Positions 7,542-17,376 of a DNA stretch of 32,156 bases are shown in pieces. The stretch is from Fluviicola sp. (GTDB taxonomy: Bacteria; Bacteroidota; Bacteroidia; Flavobacteriales_D; Crocinitomicaceae): NCBI GenBank assembly GCA_017983675.1, contig JAGOAZ010000022.1, positions 1-32,156 of the forward strand. Reading direction: 5' to 3'. The position numbers were made by a program, and so were the translations under genes. Every line of letters starts with the position of its first letter. The stretch's first letter is position 1. The notes under the pieces were generated by a model. The model saw only the letters and a list, made by a program, of their open reading frames with translations, ran no database searches and had not been told where the DNA came from.

Positions 7542-8651
7542 TTAATTAATTCGTTTTTTTCTATTTGTTTCGTAATCGTGAAAAATCATTTCTCCCAAGC
7601 CTTTCAGACCTGTATAAAACGCTTTTCCTTTATTGGAAAGTGTAAACTGTTCAACAAATGACTGCAAATAAGGATCTTGTGCAATCATAAATGTGGTAAT
7701 TGGAATGTGCATTTTTCGCGCTTGAGCAGCCATCGTGTAGCATTTTTCCACAATAAACTGATCCAACCCATTGCTGTTTTTGTAGTATTGACCATCTGGC
7801 ATGCGTAAACAACTCGGTTTACCATCTGTAATCATGAAAATCTGTTTGTTGGTATTCCGTTTTCTACGGAGAATATCCATAGCCAATTCGAGACCTGCAA
7901 CCGTATTAGTGTGATAAGGACCAACATTCAAATACGGTAAATCTTTGATTTTTATCGGCCAAGCATCGTTACCAAACACAATGACATCCAACGTGTCTTT
8001 GGGATAAGATGTTGTGATTAATTCGGCCAAAGCCATGGCAACTTTTTTTGCGGGTGTGATGCGATCTTCACCGTACAATATCATACTGTGACTGATGTCA
8101 ATCATCAAAACGGTGCTCATTTGTGATTTGTGGTGGGTATCTTCGACAACTAAATCTTGTTCGGTTAGTCGAAATTCACCTACTCCGTTGTTGATTTGAG
8201 CATTTTTTAAACTTTCTGTAACTGAAATATTTTCGAAGGCATCACCAAATTGAAAGGAGCGAAATTCACCGGTTGCTTCATCGCCAACACCGCTTTTTTT
8301 GGATTTGTGATTGCCAGCACCGCTTTTGCGGATATTGCCAAAAATTTGATCCAGTGCATTTTTACGAAGCACGCGTTCCGTTTTGGCTGTAATTGCCAAT
8401 TGTCCTTTTCCATCCGGTTGGATTTCTTCGCGCAAGTACCCTTTTTTCTTGAGGTCTTCGATAAAATCCTCCATGGTATAGTCATCAGAGGTCAAATGGT
8501 ATTCTTTGTCCAAGACATTTAACCAATCCAATGCTTCATCGACATCACCAGAAGTATGCGTAATTAATTCGCTAAAAATATCGAATAGCTTCTCAAAAGG
8601 CGATTGGTTTGGCGCTTCATAAGGAGTAAATACATAACCAGACTTTCGCAT
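7542..8651 (-). CDS. VWA-domain partner of the AAA+ ATPase
   Basis: A 369-residue protein without a signal peptide or membrane segment. The N-terminal half is helical and charged, with a Lys/Gly-rich linker near residues 108-125. The C-terminal half is a von Willebrand A domain with the MIDAS motif DISHS at 175-179 (MIDISHSM), a Thr-containing loop (NTVAGLELAM) and a third-loop ITDGKP. The gene is upstream of and nearly touching the ATPase gene, which fits a MoxR/VWA module where the metal-bound MIDAS recognises a client. A 7-bp inverted repeat lies 12-30 bases before the start. The methyltransferase gene ends about 100 bases upstream, with no obvious terminator between, so read-through from the sulfur genes is possible. 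Confidence 0.85.
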   Translation of the reverse strand: MRKSGYVFTPYEAPNQSPFEKLFDIFSELITHTSGDVDEALDWLNVLDKEYHLTSDDYTMEDFIEDLKKKGYLREEIQPDGKGQLAITAKTERVLRKNALDQIFGNIRKSGAGNHKSKKSGVGDEATGEFRSFQFGDAFENISVTESLKNAQINNGVGEFRLTEQDLVVEDTHHKSQMSTVLMIDISHSMILYGEDRITPAKKVAMALAELITTSYPKDTLDVIVFGNDAWPIKIKDLPYLNVGPYHTNTVAGLELAMDILRRKRNTNKQIFMITDGKPSCLRMPDGQYYKNSNGLDQFIVEKCYTMAAQARKMHIPITTFMIAQDPYLQSFVEQFTLSNKGKAFYTGLKGLGEMIFHDYETNRKKRIN

Positions 8652-8662
8652 GAAACTTGTGT

Positions 8663-8681
8663 TTTTAGTATAACACTAAAA
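8663..8681. promoter_or_regulatory. Inverted repeat before the VWA gene
   Basis: TTTTAGT (8663-8669) and ACTAAAA (8675-8681) form a perfect 7-bp inverted repeat around a 5-base centre. It lies immediately upstream of the VWA-AAA+ operon start and could be an operator or a weak leader hairpin. Only symmetry and position support it. Confidence 0.35.
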
Positions 8682-8753
8682 CTACGAAAAAGTTCATGGA
8701 TAGCAGGAATAGTGGGAATCAAATTACCACACTTTATCTGGAAAACTGTTTAC

Positions 8754-9347
8754 TCACTTCACCGCTACGACTTGCACCACTGCCGCTTGTCCGTGATGAT
8801 ATGGTCCTTCGTTGACTTCTCGTTGTTTTTCTTCGATTGAAATAGTGGAGAAATCAGCAAAATCAGTTGCTAATTCTTCTTTGGAGTAGAGCATTCCAGG
8901 ATTCATCGGTCCGCCAGTTTTGAATTCCAGTTGTTCCTTTCGATAGGCTTCGAGCACTAATTTTCCGCCTGGTTTTAATGCGTTATACACTTGTTTGTGA
9001 ACAAATTGGCGCAAATCAATTGGGAAATGTCCGAAGATAATTACTATTGCATCCCATTCGTTTGCTGCCAAGTTCACCGTCGATAAATCGGCACAAATTG
9101 TCGTTAATTCAACGCCTTTTTCCGAAGCTAAGCGCTTCATTTTCTCAATTCCCGCTTCCGAATAATCGATACAGGTGACTGCGTGGTTTTGTTGTGCTAA
9201 ATGCACAGCATTTCTCCCCTCACCCTCTGCTAAACAGAGAATTTTACTAGCAGGGGGGAAATCTTGGGCAACTAAAAAATCATTTGCTTGTTTGCCATAA
9301 GCAAAATCTGCTTCGCCGTAGCGTTCATTCCAAAAATCTTGATTCAT
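8754..9347 (-). CDS. Class I SAM-dependent methyltransferase (TehB-like)
   Basis: A small cytoplasmic methyltransferase of 197 residues. The opening FWNERYGEADFAYGKQANDFL is typical of the TehB/thiol methyltransferase-like group; motif I reads ILCLAEGEGRNAVHLA and binds SAM, the acidic end of strand 2 is VTCIDYSEAGIEKM, and motif post-I/II appears as WDAIVIIFGHFP. The frame is open back to 9389, but the ATG at 9347 is chosen since it matches the conserved start and lies 10 bases after the stop of the TauE gene. Because it ends an apparent sulfur operon, an attractive but unproven role is methylation of sulfide, a thiol or a related chalcogen compound. Confidence 0.85.
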   Translation of the reverse strand: MNQDFWNERYGEADFAYGKQANDFLVAQDFPPASKILCLAEGEGRNAVHLAQQNHAVTCIDYSEAGIEKMKRLASEKGVELTTICADLSTVNLAANEWDAIVIIFGHFPIDLRQFVHKQVYNALKPGGKLVLEAYRKEQLEFKTGGPMNPGMLYSKEELATDFADFSTISIEEKQREVNEGPYHHGQAAVVQVVAVK

Positions 9348-9357
9348 CTTTTTTGAA

Positions 9358-10179
9358 TTAGTGTCCGACTGTTTTGAAAAACAGTTCATTGATGATAATA
9401 TAAATACCCATAACTAGCACAAACCATCCAAACCCTTTTTTAAGCTTGTTGCCGTCTATTTTTTTCGATAAGACATTGCCAATGAAAATTCCACCAATTG
9501 CTAGAACTGTTACAACTAACAGCAATTTCCAGTCCATTTGAGCGCCATTTGAAGTCGCATCTCCAATAAAACCGATTAACGATTTTGCAGCAATGATTAA
9601 TAACGAAGTACCAATGGCCATTTTCATAGGTAATTTACTCAACATCACCAATGCTGGAATAATTAAAAATCCTCCTCCTGCACCGACTAAACCGGTTAAA
9701 ACACCAACTATACTTCCTTCTAAAATAATCATTGGGTAATTAAAAACTTGTTTGGTTTCGGGTGCTTCCTCCTTGGTTTGTTTCTTTGTTTTTATCATTG
9801 AAACAGATGCCGCTACCATCAATATTGCAAACAAAATCATCATTAGAATTGCTTTCGTCACAACAAATCCTGCAAGGGTAAATACCTCATCAGGAATAGC
9901 TGGCACAAGTAATTTTCGCGTAGCAAAAACAGCAATGATAGAAGGAATCCCAAACACAACTGCTGTTTTGATACTAATCAAACCATCTTTGTATTTCGGA
10001 AACGCGCCAACCAAACTACTTGTCCCCACAATAAATAAAGAGTATGCCGTAGCCATCATTGGCTCTACATGGAAAAGGTAAACCAAAACAGGCACTGTTA
10101 AAATAGAGCCCCCTCCTCCAATTAATCCAAGTGATATTCCAATGAGAATGGAAGCAAAATAGCCGAAATAAATTTCCAT
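9358..10179 (-). CDS. tauE: TauE/SafE-family sulfite/sulfonate exporter
   Basis: An inner-membrane protein of 273 residues with about eight hydrophobic spans. The repeated family motif is visible twice: GISLGLIGGGGSILTVPVLV near residue 15 and VGVLTGLVGAGGGFLIIPALV near residue 160. The family exports sulfite, sulfonates or thiosulfate-like anions from the cytoplasm. Its position in an operon with a persulfide dioxygenase, whose product is sulfite, fits that role well, as in the Staphylococcus cst locus where a TauE protein accompanies CstB. It is 11 bases after the porin gene and 10 bases before the methyltransferase gene. Substrate is inferred. Confidence 0.88.
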   Translation of the reverse strand: MEIYFGYFASILIGISLGLIGGGGSILTVPVLVYLFHVEPMMATAYSLFIVGTSSLVGAFPKYKDGLISIKTAVVFGIPSIIAVFATRKLLVPAIPDEVFTLAGFVVTKAILMMILFAILMVAASVSMIKTKKQTKEEAPETKQVFNYPMIILEGSIVGVLTGLVGAGGGFLIIPALVMLSKLPMKMAIGTSLLIIAAKSLIGFIGDATSNGAQMDWKLLLVVTVLAIGGIFIGNVLSKKIDGNKLKKGFGWFVLVMGIYIIINELFFKTVGH

Positions 10180-10190
10180 AATTGTTGTTA

Positions 10191-11585
10191 TTATTTAAAA
10201 TGATAATTGATAATAAGATTCGTCAACAATAAATTAACCTTGTTGATCTCGTATTTCGGTTGTTGATAGGTTTCGCCTGTTTTTGTTTTTACCACCATTA
10301 ATAACTGTCCTTCAAGACCAGGTAACCATTTTTTAAAATCGTATTTCAAACTGGTGTTCCATTGGAAATAACTCGGCAAACCGTATTTATTTAATGCATA
10401 GTTCGTTACATCAGGCATTGTGACATGGCTAACTCCCAGCGCCAATTGTGTTGTTTTATTTTTGCTGGTATAATCAAATTTCATCGCGATGGCTCGTGAA
10501 CCGCCACTTCCTTCATTACGCTCGCGTTGTAAAAATGTGAAAAATGGATCTCTTCCCCACTCCCGCGGAAAAACATATCGCCCTTGTTTCGTTATGGAAT
10601 TGAAATTAATTGACCATTCACATTGTTTCGTTTGAAGTGCTAATTTTCCGCCAAATGTTAACGCCTGAGCTCCTTTTGGTGTATAAGCAAATTCTTGATT
10701 AAAATGACCCCCATTATTGATTGCTGTTTGTTTAATCACTTGTCCAGCAAGCACTATTTTTTTGTCTTTTTTCAAAGAACGATTGTAATTTAATTGTGTG
10801 AAAAAGGTATTCATTACATTGTCAATCACATAATCCCACACCTGCCATTCTACTGTTGGGAAAACACGTATTTTAACACCAATAAATCCAACTCCATTTG
10901 TTGCAACGTGATTGCGGTAATTTGCTTTTATCCCTGTGGGCGAAACCCCTTGTGAATTTACTCCAATTGATGAAGAAACACGGTACCATTCTGTAGTGCT
11001 TCTCGGTGATATTTCTGTCAACCATGCAGCATAAATGGTTGTATTTTTAAACCGAGTTGATTCCATATACAGACCGCCAACACTTGTTCCACGTAAACGA
11101 CCATCTTGTTCATTGATCAGTGGTGTATTGATAAATTGTCGTCCAAATCGCACCTGTTCTTTTTTCAAGTTAAGCCAAACATAAATTTCGTCCAAACGAG
11201 CAGGATGACTATAATCACCTGGGTGATCGATATCAAACAAGCCAATTTCATACCTATTTGGTTGATTGCTGAGCGCATCGATATGTTGCATGTTAGACGA
11301 TCCCAAATTAAAAAATGAAAAACCGCTCATTCCTACAATCACTTTTTTGTGTTTATTGGATGTATATCCTAGCGCAACACTTGTCGCATTGGCATAATAA
11401 TCACTCAATGTGCCTTCGTTGATTGTATTGCAGAAAAAATAACGTGCATGTAACTGAACTTCTCCTGTTTTTAAAGCACTTACTATCGTATTTGTGTCTT
11501 TCTTCGTCGGCACTGCCTTTACTGCTTCTTGTGCAGTTAGTGACAAAGCCATTGGAAATAGAATTGATACTAATAAAAAACGCAT
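10191..11585 (-). CDS. OprD-like outer-membrane porin
   Basis: A 464-residue protein with a signal peptide (MRFLLVSILFPMALSLTAQE) and alternating amphipathic strands through the whole length, ending in the aromatic residue pattern IINYHFK expected of an outer-membrane barrel. The segments RQFINTPLINEQDGRLRGTSVGG and REWGRDPFFTFLQRERNEG recall the OprD/OprQ porin family. It lies between the small membrane protein gene and tauE, so it may let the exported sulfur anion leave, or let a substrate enter, through the outer membrane. A substrate cannot be assigned. It begins 24 bases after the preceding stop. Confidence 0.75.
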   Translation of the reverse strand: MRFLLVSILFPMALSLTAQEAVKAVPTKKDTNTIVSALKTGEVQLHARYFFCNTINEGTLSDYYANATSVALGYTSNKHKKVIVGMSGFSFFNLGSSNMQHIDALSNQPNRYEIGLFDIDHPGDYSHPARLDEIYVWLNLKKEQVRFGRQFINTPLINEQDGRLRGTSVGGLYMESTRFKNTTIYAAWLTEISPRSTTEWYRVSSSIGVNSQGVSPTGIKANYRNHVATNGVGFIGVKIRVFPTVEWQVWDYVIDNVMNTFFTQLNYNRSLKKDKKIVLAGQVIKQTAINNGGHFNQEFAYTPKGAQALTFGGKLALQTKQCEWSINFNSITKQGRYVFPREWGRDPFFTFLQRERNEGSGGSRAIAMKFDYTSKNKTTQLALGVSHVTMPDVTNYALNKYGLPSYFQWNTSLKYDFKKWLPGLEGQLLMVVKTKTGETYQQPKYEINKVNLLLTNLIINYHFK

Positions 11586-11609
11586 GCTATCACTTTTCTT
11601 TTCAATAGA

Positions 11610-11864
11610 TCATTTCACTTCTTCAAATATCACATCGTCCGCCTGCAAGTCGTTCGTTGTAGTCGAAGGAGGTGTTTTGGTGGAAGGAACCGCGCAATTT
11701 CCTCCAAAGCAACCCACATTCATTACAGCCATCGCAGAAAAAGCGATTCCCATAATAATTGTAAACGTTTCGGCTGTTTGGATACCTTGACTTAAAATGA
11801 AAAACCCTACAAATAGTCGAAATACCCGTAAAAAGTTCCATCCTGTTAAAATTGTTTTTTTCAT
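11610..11864 (-). CDS. Small membrane protein of rhodanese clusters (DUF2892-like)
   Basis: An 84-residue protein with one or two membrane spans: WNFLRVFRLFVGFFILSQGI and TIIMGIAFSAMAVMNVG, followed by the Cys-containing motif CFGGNCAVP and a polar Thr/Ser-rich tail. Such small proteins accompany rhodanese and MBL-sulfur genes in many Bacteroidota; the two Cys near the membrane face might handle persulfide, but this is a guess. The frame extends to 11882, but that start falls in the stem of the terminator after cstB, so the ATG at 11864 is chosen. Expression must come from read-through of that hairpin or a local promoter. Confidence 0.75.
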   Translation of the reverse strand: MKKTILTGWNFLRVFRLFVGFFILSQGIQTAETFTIIMGIAFSAMAVMNVGCFGGNCAVPSTKTPPSTTTNDLQADDVIFEEVK

Positions 11865-11879
11865 GTTGTCCTTTAAAAA

Positions 11880-11907
11880 CAAAGACCGTAACGAATTACG
11901 GTCTTTG
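11880..11907 (-). terminator. Hairpin terminator or attenuator after the persulfide dioxygenase
   Basis: A perfect 12-bp stem, CAAAGACCGTAA (11880-11891) and TTACGGTCTTTG (11896-11907), encloses a CGAA loop and is followed on the minus strand by TTTTTAAAG. It looks like a factor-independent terminator placed between cstB and the next co-directed gene, 15 bases before that gene's start. Confidence 0.8.
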
Positions 11908-11928
11908 AAGTAAATTAGCTGTTGCTTG

Positions 11929-13341
11929 TTATAATAATGTTGAAGGACAAACGTATTCTGTTGTCGGAATGTTTGTTTTTAAAATATCAGACATTCCACC
12001 GATCACATCTTTGAAATCATGAATACCTCTTGATTTCAAAATAGATGCTGCGATCATGCTTCTGTAACCACCAGCACAATGTAAAATGAACGGTTTATCT
12101 GTAGGGAATTCATTCAAATGAAGGTTCAACTCGTTCAATGGAATATTCGTTACATTCACTACGTGTTCTGATTCAAATTCACTTTTCTTTCTCACATCAA
12201 AAACAACTGGTTCGTTTGCATAAACTGTTTCAAACTCGTGAGCAGTCAAACGTTCTACAGTATCTATTTCTCTGTTTTCGTTTTTCCAAGAATCAAAACC
12301 ACCAGCTAAATAGCCAATTGTTTTATCGTATCCTACACGTGACAAACGAATAATCGCTTCTTCTTCGCGACCAACTTCTGTTACGATTAAGATTTCTTGT
12401 TTGATATCAGGAATCATTTCACCTACCCACATCGCGAAGCTTCCATCCAATCCAATATTAATTGAATTTGGAACAAATCCCTTTGAAAAATTATCAGGAC
12501 TACGCGTATCTAACACCAATGCGCCCGTTTCGTTTGCTAATAATTCAAATTCAGTCGGTGTTAACCCTTTGTTTCCTCTTTCCAAAATAGTATCAATACT
12601 TTCATATCCTTGAATATTCATCAATACATTTTTCGGGAAATACGCTGGAGGAGCAGTTAAACCTGTTAACAATTCATTGATAAACTCCTCACGTGTCATA
12701 TCAGCGCGTAAAGCATAATTAGTGCGTTTTTGGTTGCCTAATGTATCTGTTGTTTCCTTGCTCATTTTTTTACCACAAGCACTACCTGCTCCGTGATTTG
12801 GATAAACAATTAAATCATCACTTAACGGCATAATTTTGTTGCGCAATGAATCGAACAAATTACTTGCTAAAATTTCTTGTGTTAATCCTTCAACTACGTG
12901 TTGTGCTAAATCAGGACGTCCAACGTCACCAATAAATAACGTGTCACCAGTAATGATCCCGTGTTGTTTTCCGTTTTCATCCATCAACAAATACGTTGTA
13001 CTTTCCATGGTATGACCAGGAGTGTGTAATACTTTTATAGTATAATTTCCAACTTTAAACTCTTGATTGTCTTCCGCAATTAAAGCATCAAAACCAGGTT
13101 TCGCTGTTGGTCCATATACGATTGTTGCATCTGCTTTTTTAGCCAAATCTAAGTGCCCAGAGACAAAATCAGCATGAAAGTGTGTTTCAAAAACATATTT
13201 AATTGTTGCATTATCAATTGCTGCACGATCGATGTAGGGTTGTACTTCACGCAATGGATCAAAAATTGCTGCTTCGCCGTTGCTTTCTAAATAGTATGCT
13301 GCATGAGCGATACATCCTGTATAAATCTGTTCTATTTTCAT
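11929..13341 (-). CDS. cstB: CstB-like persulfide dioxygenase with two rhodanese domains
   Basis: A cytoplasmic fusion of 470 residues. Residues 1-240 are a metallo-beta-lactamase-fold persulfide dioxygenase of ETHE1 type: THFHADFVSGH at 53-63, HTPGH ending at His110, TGDTLFIGDVGRPD with Asp133, and PNHGAG with His183. By analogy with ETHE1, iron would be held by His54, His110 and Asp133. Residues about 262-355 are a rhodanese-like domain whose active loop reads TEVGREE and lacks the Cys. Residues about 368-460 are a second rhodanese with the catalytic loop HCAGGYRS, Cys422. This order, dioxygenase-inactive rhodanese-active rhodanese, is that of CstB, which oxidises low-molecular-weight persulfides to thiosulfate through sulfite. 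A near-palindromic operator candidate sits about 60 bases upstream, shared with sqr. Confidence 0.93.
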   Translation of the reverse strand: MKIEQIYTGCIAHAAYYLESNGEAAIFDPLREVQPYIDRAAIDNATIKYVFETHFHADFVSGHLDLAKKADATIVYGPTAKPGFDALIAEDNQEFKVGNYTIKVLHTPGHTMESTTYLLMDENGKQHGIITGDTLFIGDVGRPDLAQHVVEGLTQEILASNLFDSLRNKIMPLSDDLIVYPNHGAGSACGKKMSKETTDTLGNQKRTNYALRADMTREEFINELLTGLTAPPAYFPKNVLMNIQGYESIDTILERGNKGLTPTEFELLANETGALVLDTRSPDNFSKGFVPNSINIGLDGSFAMWVGEMIPDIKQEILIVTEVGREEEAIIRLSRVGYDKTIGYLAGGFDSWKNENREIDTVERLTAHEFETVYANEPVVFDVRKKSEFESEHVVNVTNIPLNELNLHLNEFPTDKPFILHCAGGYRSMIAASILKSRGIHDFKDVIGGMSDILKTNIPTTEYVCPSTLL

Positions 13342-13364
13342 AACTATTGCATTTAATTATTGGT

Positions 13365-13372
13365 CAAATGTA
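13365..13372 (-). promoter_or_regulatory. Predicted cstB -7 promoter element
   Basis: On the minus strand this reads TACATTTG, an exact TAnnTTTG match 24-31 bases before the cstB start. Transcription would begin near 13360, which places the palindrome centre (13401.5) about 41 bases upstream, the usual place for a Crp/Fnr-type activator contacting polymerase. Confidence 0.6.
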
Positions 13373-13392
13373 AGCAGTCTGTTTTACATAGA

Positions 13393-13410
13393 TTGTAATG
13401 AATGTTACAA
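13393..13410. promoter_or_regulatory. Candidate Crp/Fnr-like operator upstream of cstB
   Basis: TTGTAATGAATGTTACAA has perfect 6-bp inverted arms TTGTAA and TTACAA. It closely matches the palindrome upstream of sqr and lies at the same distance from the start codon (centre about 60 bases). It may also affect the divergent katG. Confidence 0.6.
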
Positions 13411-13445
13411 ACTGATTTGATGAGTTAAAGTTAACGTTTTTTTAA

Positions 13446-15833
<2,388 letters not shown>

Positions 15834-15842
15834 ACTAACAAA

Positions 15843-15875
15843 AAAAGCGGCGGTTTCGATGAAACCGCCGCTTTT
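15843..15875. terminator. Bidirectional terminator between katG and sqr
   Basis: A perfect 11-bp GC-rich stem, GCGGCGGTTTC (15847-15857) and GAAACCGCCGC (15861-15871), with a GAT loop is flanked by A-run on the left and TTTT on the right. It can end transcripts from both convergent genes. Confidence 0.93.
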
Positions 15876-15898
15876 GCATTTATCTTACGTTGAATTGA

Positions 15899-17194
15899 TT
15901 AGACATCAATCCCTTTCATCATTTTATTCCAATACAAATACGGCAAAATGTATTTTTTTAACCACCACAAACGACGGTGTTCTTTCGATGAATCAAAAAC
16001 GAGCATTTGTTTCAATTTTGGATCGGGAGTAAAATTTAAATCGTAATCAAATTCAGCCAAAACCATTTTACCATAACCAGTTACTAATGGACAAGAAGAA
16101 TAACCATTGTAATGTTTCGAACTAATTTCCCCTGACGCAATCAAACTCAATATACTTTCTACTACAATCGGTACTTGTTTTCGAATAGCAGCTCCGGTTT
16201 TCGCTGTTGGTAATGCAGCAGCATCTCCAATTCCAAAAACATTTGCATATCGTTTGTGTTGCATGGAATGAATATCAACATCAATCCAACCACCTTCATT
16301 TGCTACAGGTGAATTGCGAATAAAATCCGGAGCAGTTTGTGGTGGTGCTAAGTGCATCATATCAAAGTGAATACCATACATCCCGTCTTCACGTCGAATT
16401 ACATTGATGTTTTTATTGTTGAAATTGATTGTTTCATCAATAATCTCAGCAGCATTATCAGACATTATAACACAACCTCCTGCTTTCGGATCTTTTGTTA
16501 CTTTGTACCAAGCTATTTGTTTTTCGCCATCAACTTCAACTAACGTATGATGGTACCGCACATTAATATCTTTTTTGCGGATTACATTCATCAAGGTTTC
16601 TGCAACAGGTTTCACACCAAAAATAACTCCCCCTGGCATTGCGAAAACCACATTCGTTTTTTTCCTAACACCTGACTTCACAAAAAACTCTTCTGCTAAA
16701 TACATGATTTTTTGAGGTGCCCCACCACATTTAATTGGTGTAGCTGGTTGTGTAAACAACGCCGTTCCACCTTTAAAGTTTTTCAAAACTTCTAAGGTAA
16801 ATTCTGGATTAGTATAGTTACTACAAACCACGCCTTTATCAATAGCTTCAGGGAGCCCTTTGATCAACGAGTTGTCTAATTTTATACCTGGAGACAACAC
16901 GAGAAAATCGTACGAGAAAACATTTCCAGCACTTGTTACAACTTGATTGTTATCTGGATCTAATTTTTCTACAAATTCTTTGACCCATTTTACACCCGCT
17001 GGCATAACTGAGGCCATTGTTCGTTTTGTTTTTTGAAAATCATAGGCATCTGCACCAACTAAAGTCCATGCTGGTTGGTAGTAATGAAATTCAGCAGGTT
17101 CCAATAAAGTAATTGAAATGCCCCCTTTTTTTAATAGTTGAGCAGCGGTCATTATTCCACCTGTCCCACCACCAATAATTATTACGTGTTTCAT
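15899..17194 (-). CDS. sqr: Sulfide:quinone oxidoreductase, type II
   Basis: A FAD flavoprotein of 431 residues that oxidises sulfide to persulfide/polysulfide and passes electrons to the quinone pool at the inner membrane. The N-terminal dinucleotide motif is IIIGGGTGGIMTA at residues 5-17; a second FAD motif is VFGIGDAAALPTAKT near 329. The two redox cysteines expected of the mitochondrial-type SQR are Cys156 in TPIKCGGAPQK and Cys368 in SSCPLVTGYGK. The C-terminal amphipathic segment (LWWLKKYILPYLYWNKMM) fits peripheral membrane binding. The persulfide produced is the substrate of the CstB-like enzyme 3 kb away, and both genes share a palindrome at the same distance upstream. Confidence 0.93.
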   Translation of the reverse strand: MKHVIIIGGGTGGIMTAAQLLKKGGISITLLEPAEFHYYQPAWTLVGADAYDFQKTKRTMASVMPAGVKWVKEFVEKLDPDNNQVVTSAGNVFSYDFLVLSPGIKLDNSLIKGLPEAIDKGVVCSNYTNPEFTLEVLKNFKGGTALFTQPATPIKCGGAPQKIMYLAEEFFVKSGVRKKTNVVFAMPGGVIFGVKPVAETLMNVIRKKDINVRYHHTLVEVDGEKQIAWYKVTKDPKAGGCVIMSDNAAEIIDETINFNNKNINVIRREDGMYGIHFDMMHLAPPQTAPDFIRNSPVANEGGWIDVDIHSMQHKRYANVFGIGDAAALPTAKTGAAIRKQVPIVVESILSLIASGEISSKHYNGYSSCPLVTGYGKMVLAEFDYDLNFTPDPKLKQMLVFDSSKEHRRLWWLKKYILPYLYWNKMMKGIDV

Positions 17195-17243
17195 AGTTTT
17201 CGTTTTTTAGCGGACTAAATATTGAATTAAATGGCGGATTTCA

Positions 17244-17261
17244 TTGTAACAATTGTTACAC
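17244..17261. promoter_or_regulatory. Candidate Crp/Fnr-like operator upstream of sqr
   Basis: The core TGTAACAATTGTTACA (17245-17260) is a perfect 16-bp palindrome. Its centre is about 58 bases before the sqr start. Aligned with the cstB site (13393-13410), the arms TTGTAA and TTACA coincide. It also lies upstream of the divergent TPR-HTH gene. Confidence 0.65.
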
Positions 17262-17301
17262 ATGCTCAAAAACCAAACAAAAACCATGTAATTTCAATAT
17301 C

Positions 17302-17321
17302 TAGTTAAGAAAATTTAACTA
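17302..17321. promoter_or_regulatory. Inverted repeat upstream of the TPR-HTH gene
   Basis: TAGTTAA (17302-17308) and TTAACTA (17315-17321) are perfect 7-bp arms around a 6-base centre; a third TTAACTA copy is at 17334-17340. The position 55-75 bases before the start makes an operator possible, perhaps for autoregulation. Confidence 0.35.
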
Positions 17322-17376
17322 TTTGTTGTTTTTTTAACTACTTTTACTTTCAAAGAAAAACACCCTATAACGTTCG

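Noticed and set aside
9752..10081. 109-codon plus-strand open frame inside tauE
   Set aside because: Complement of membrane spans of a recognised TauE protein; hydrophobic codons on one strand often open the other.
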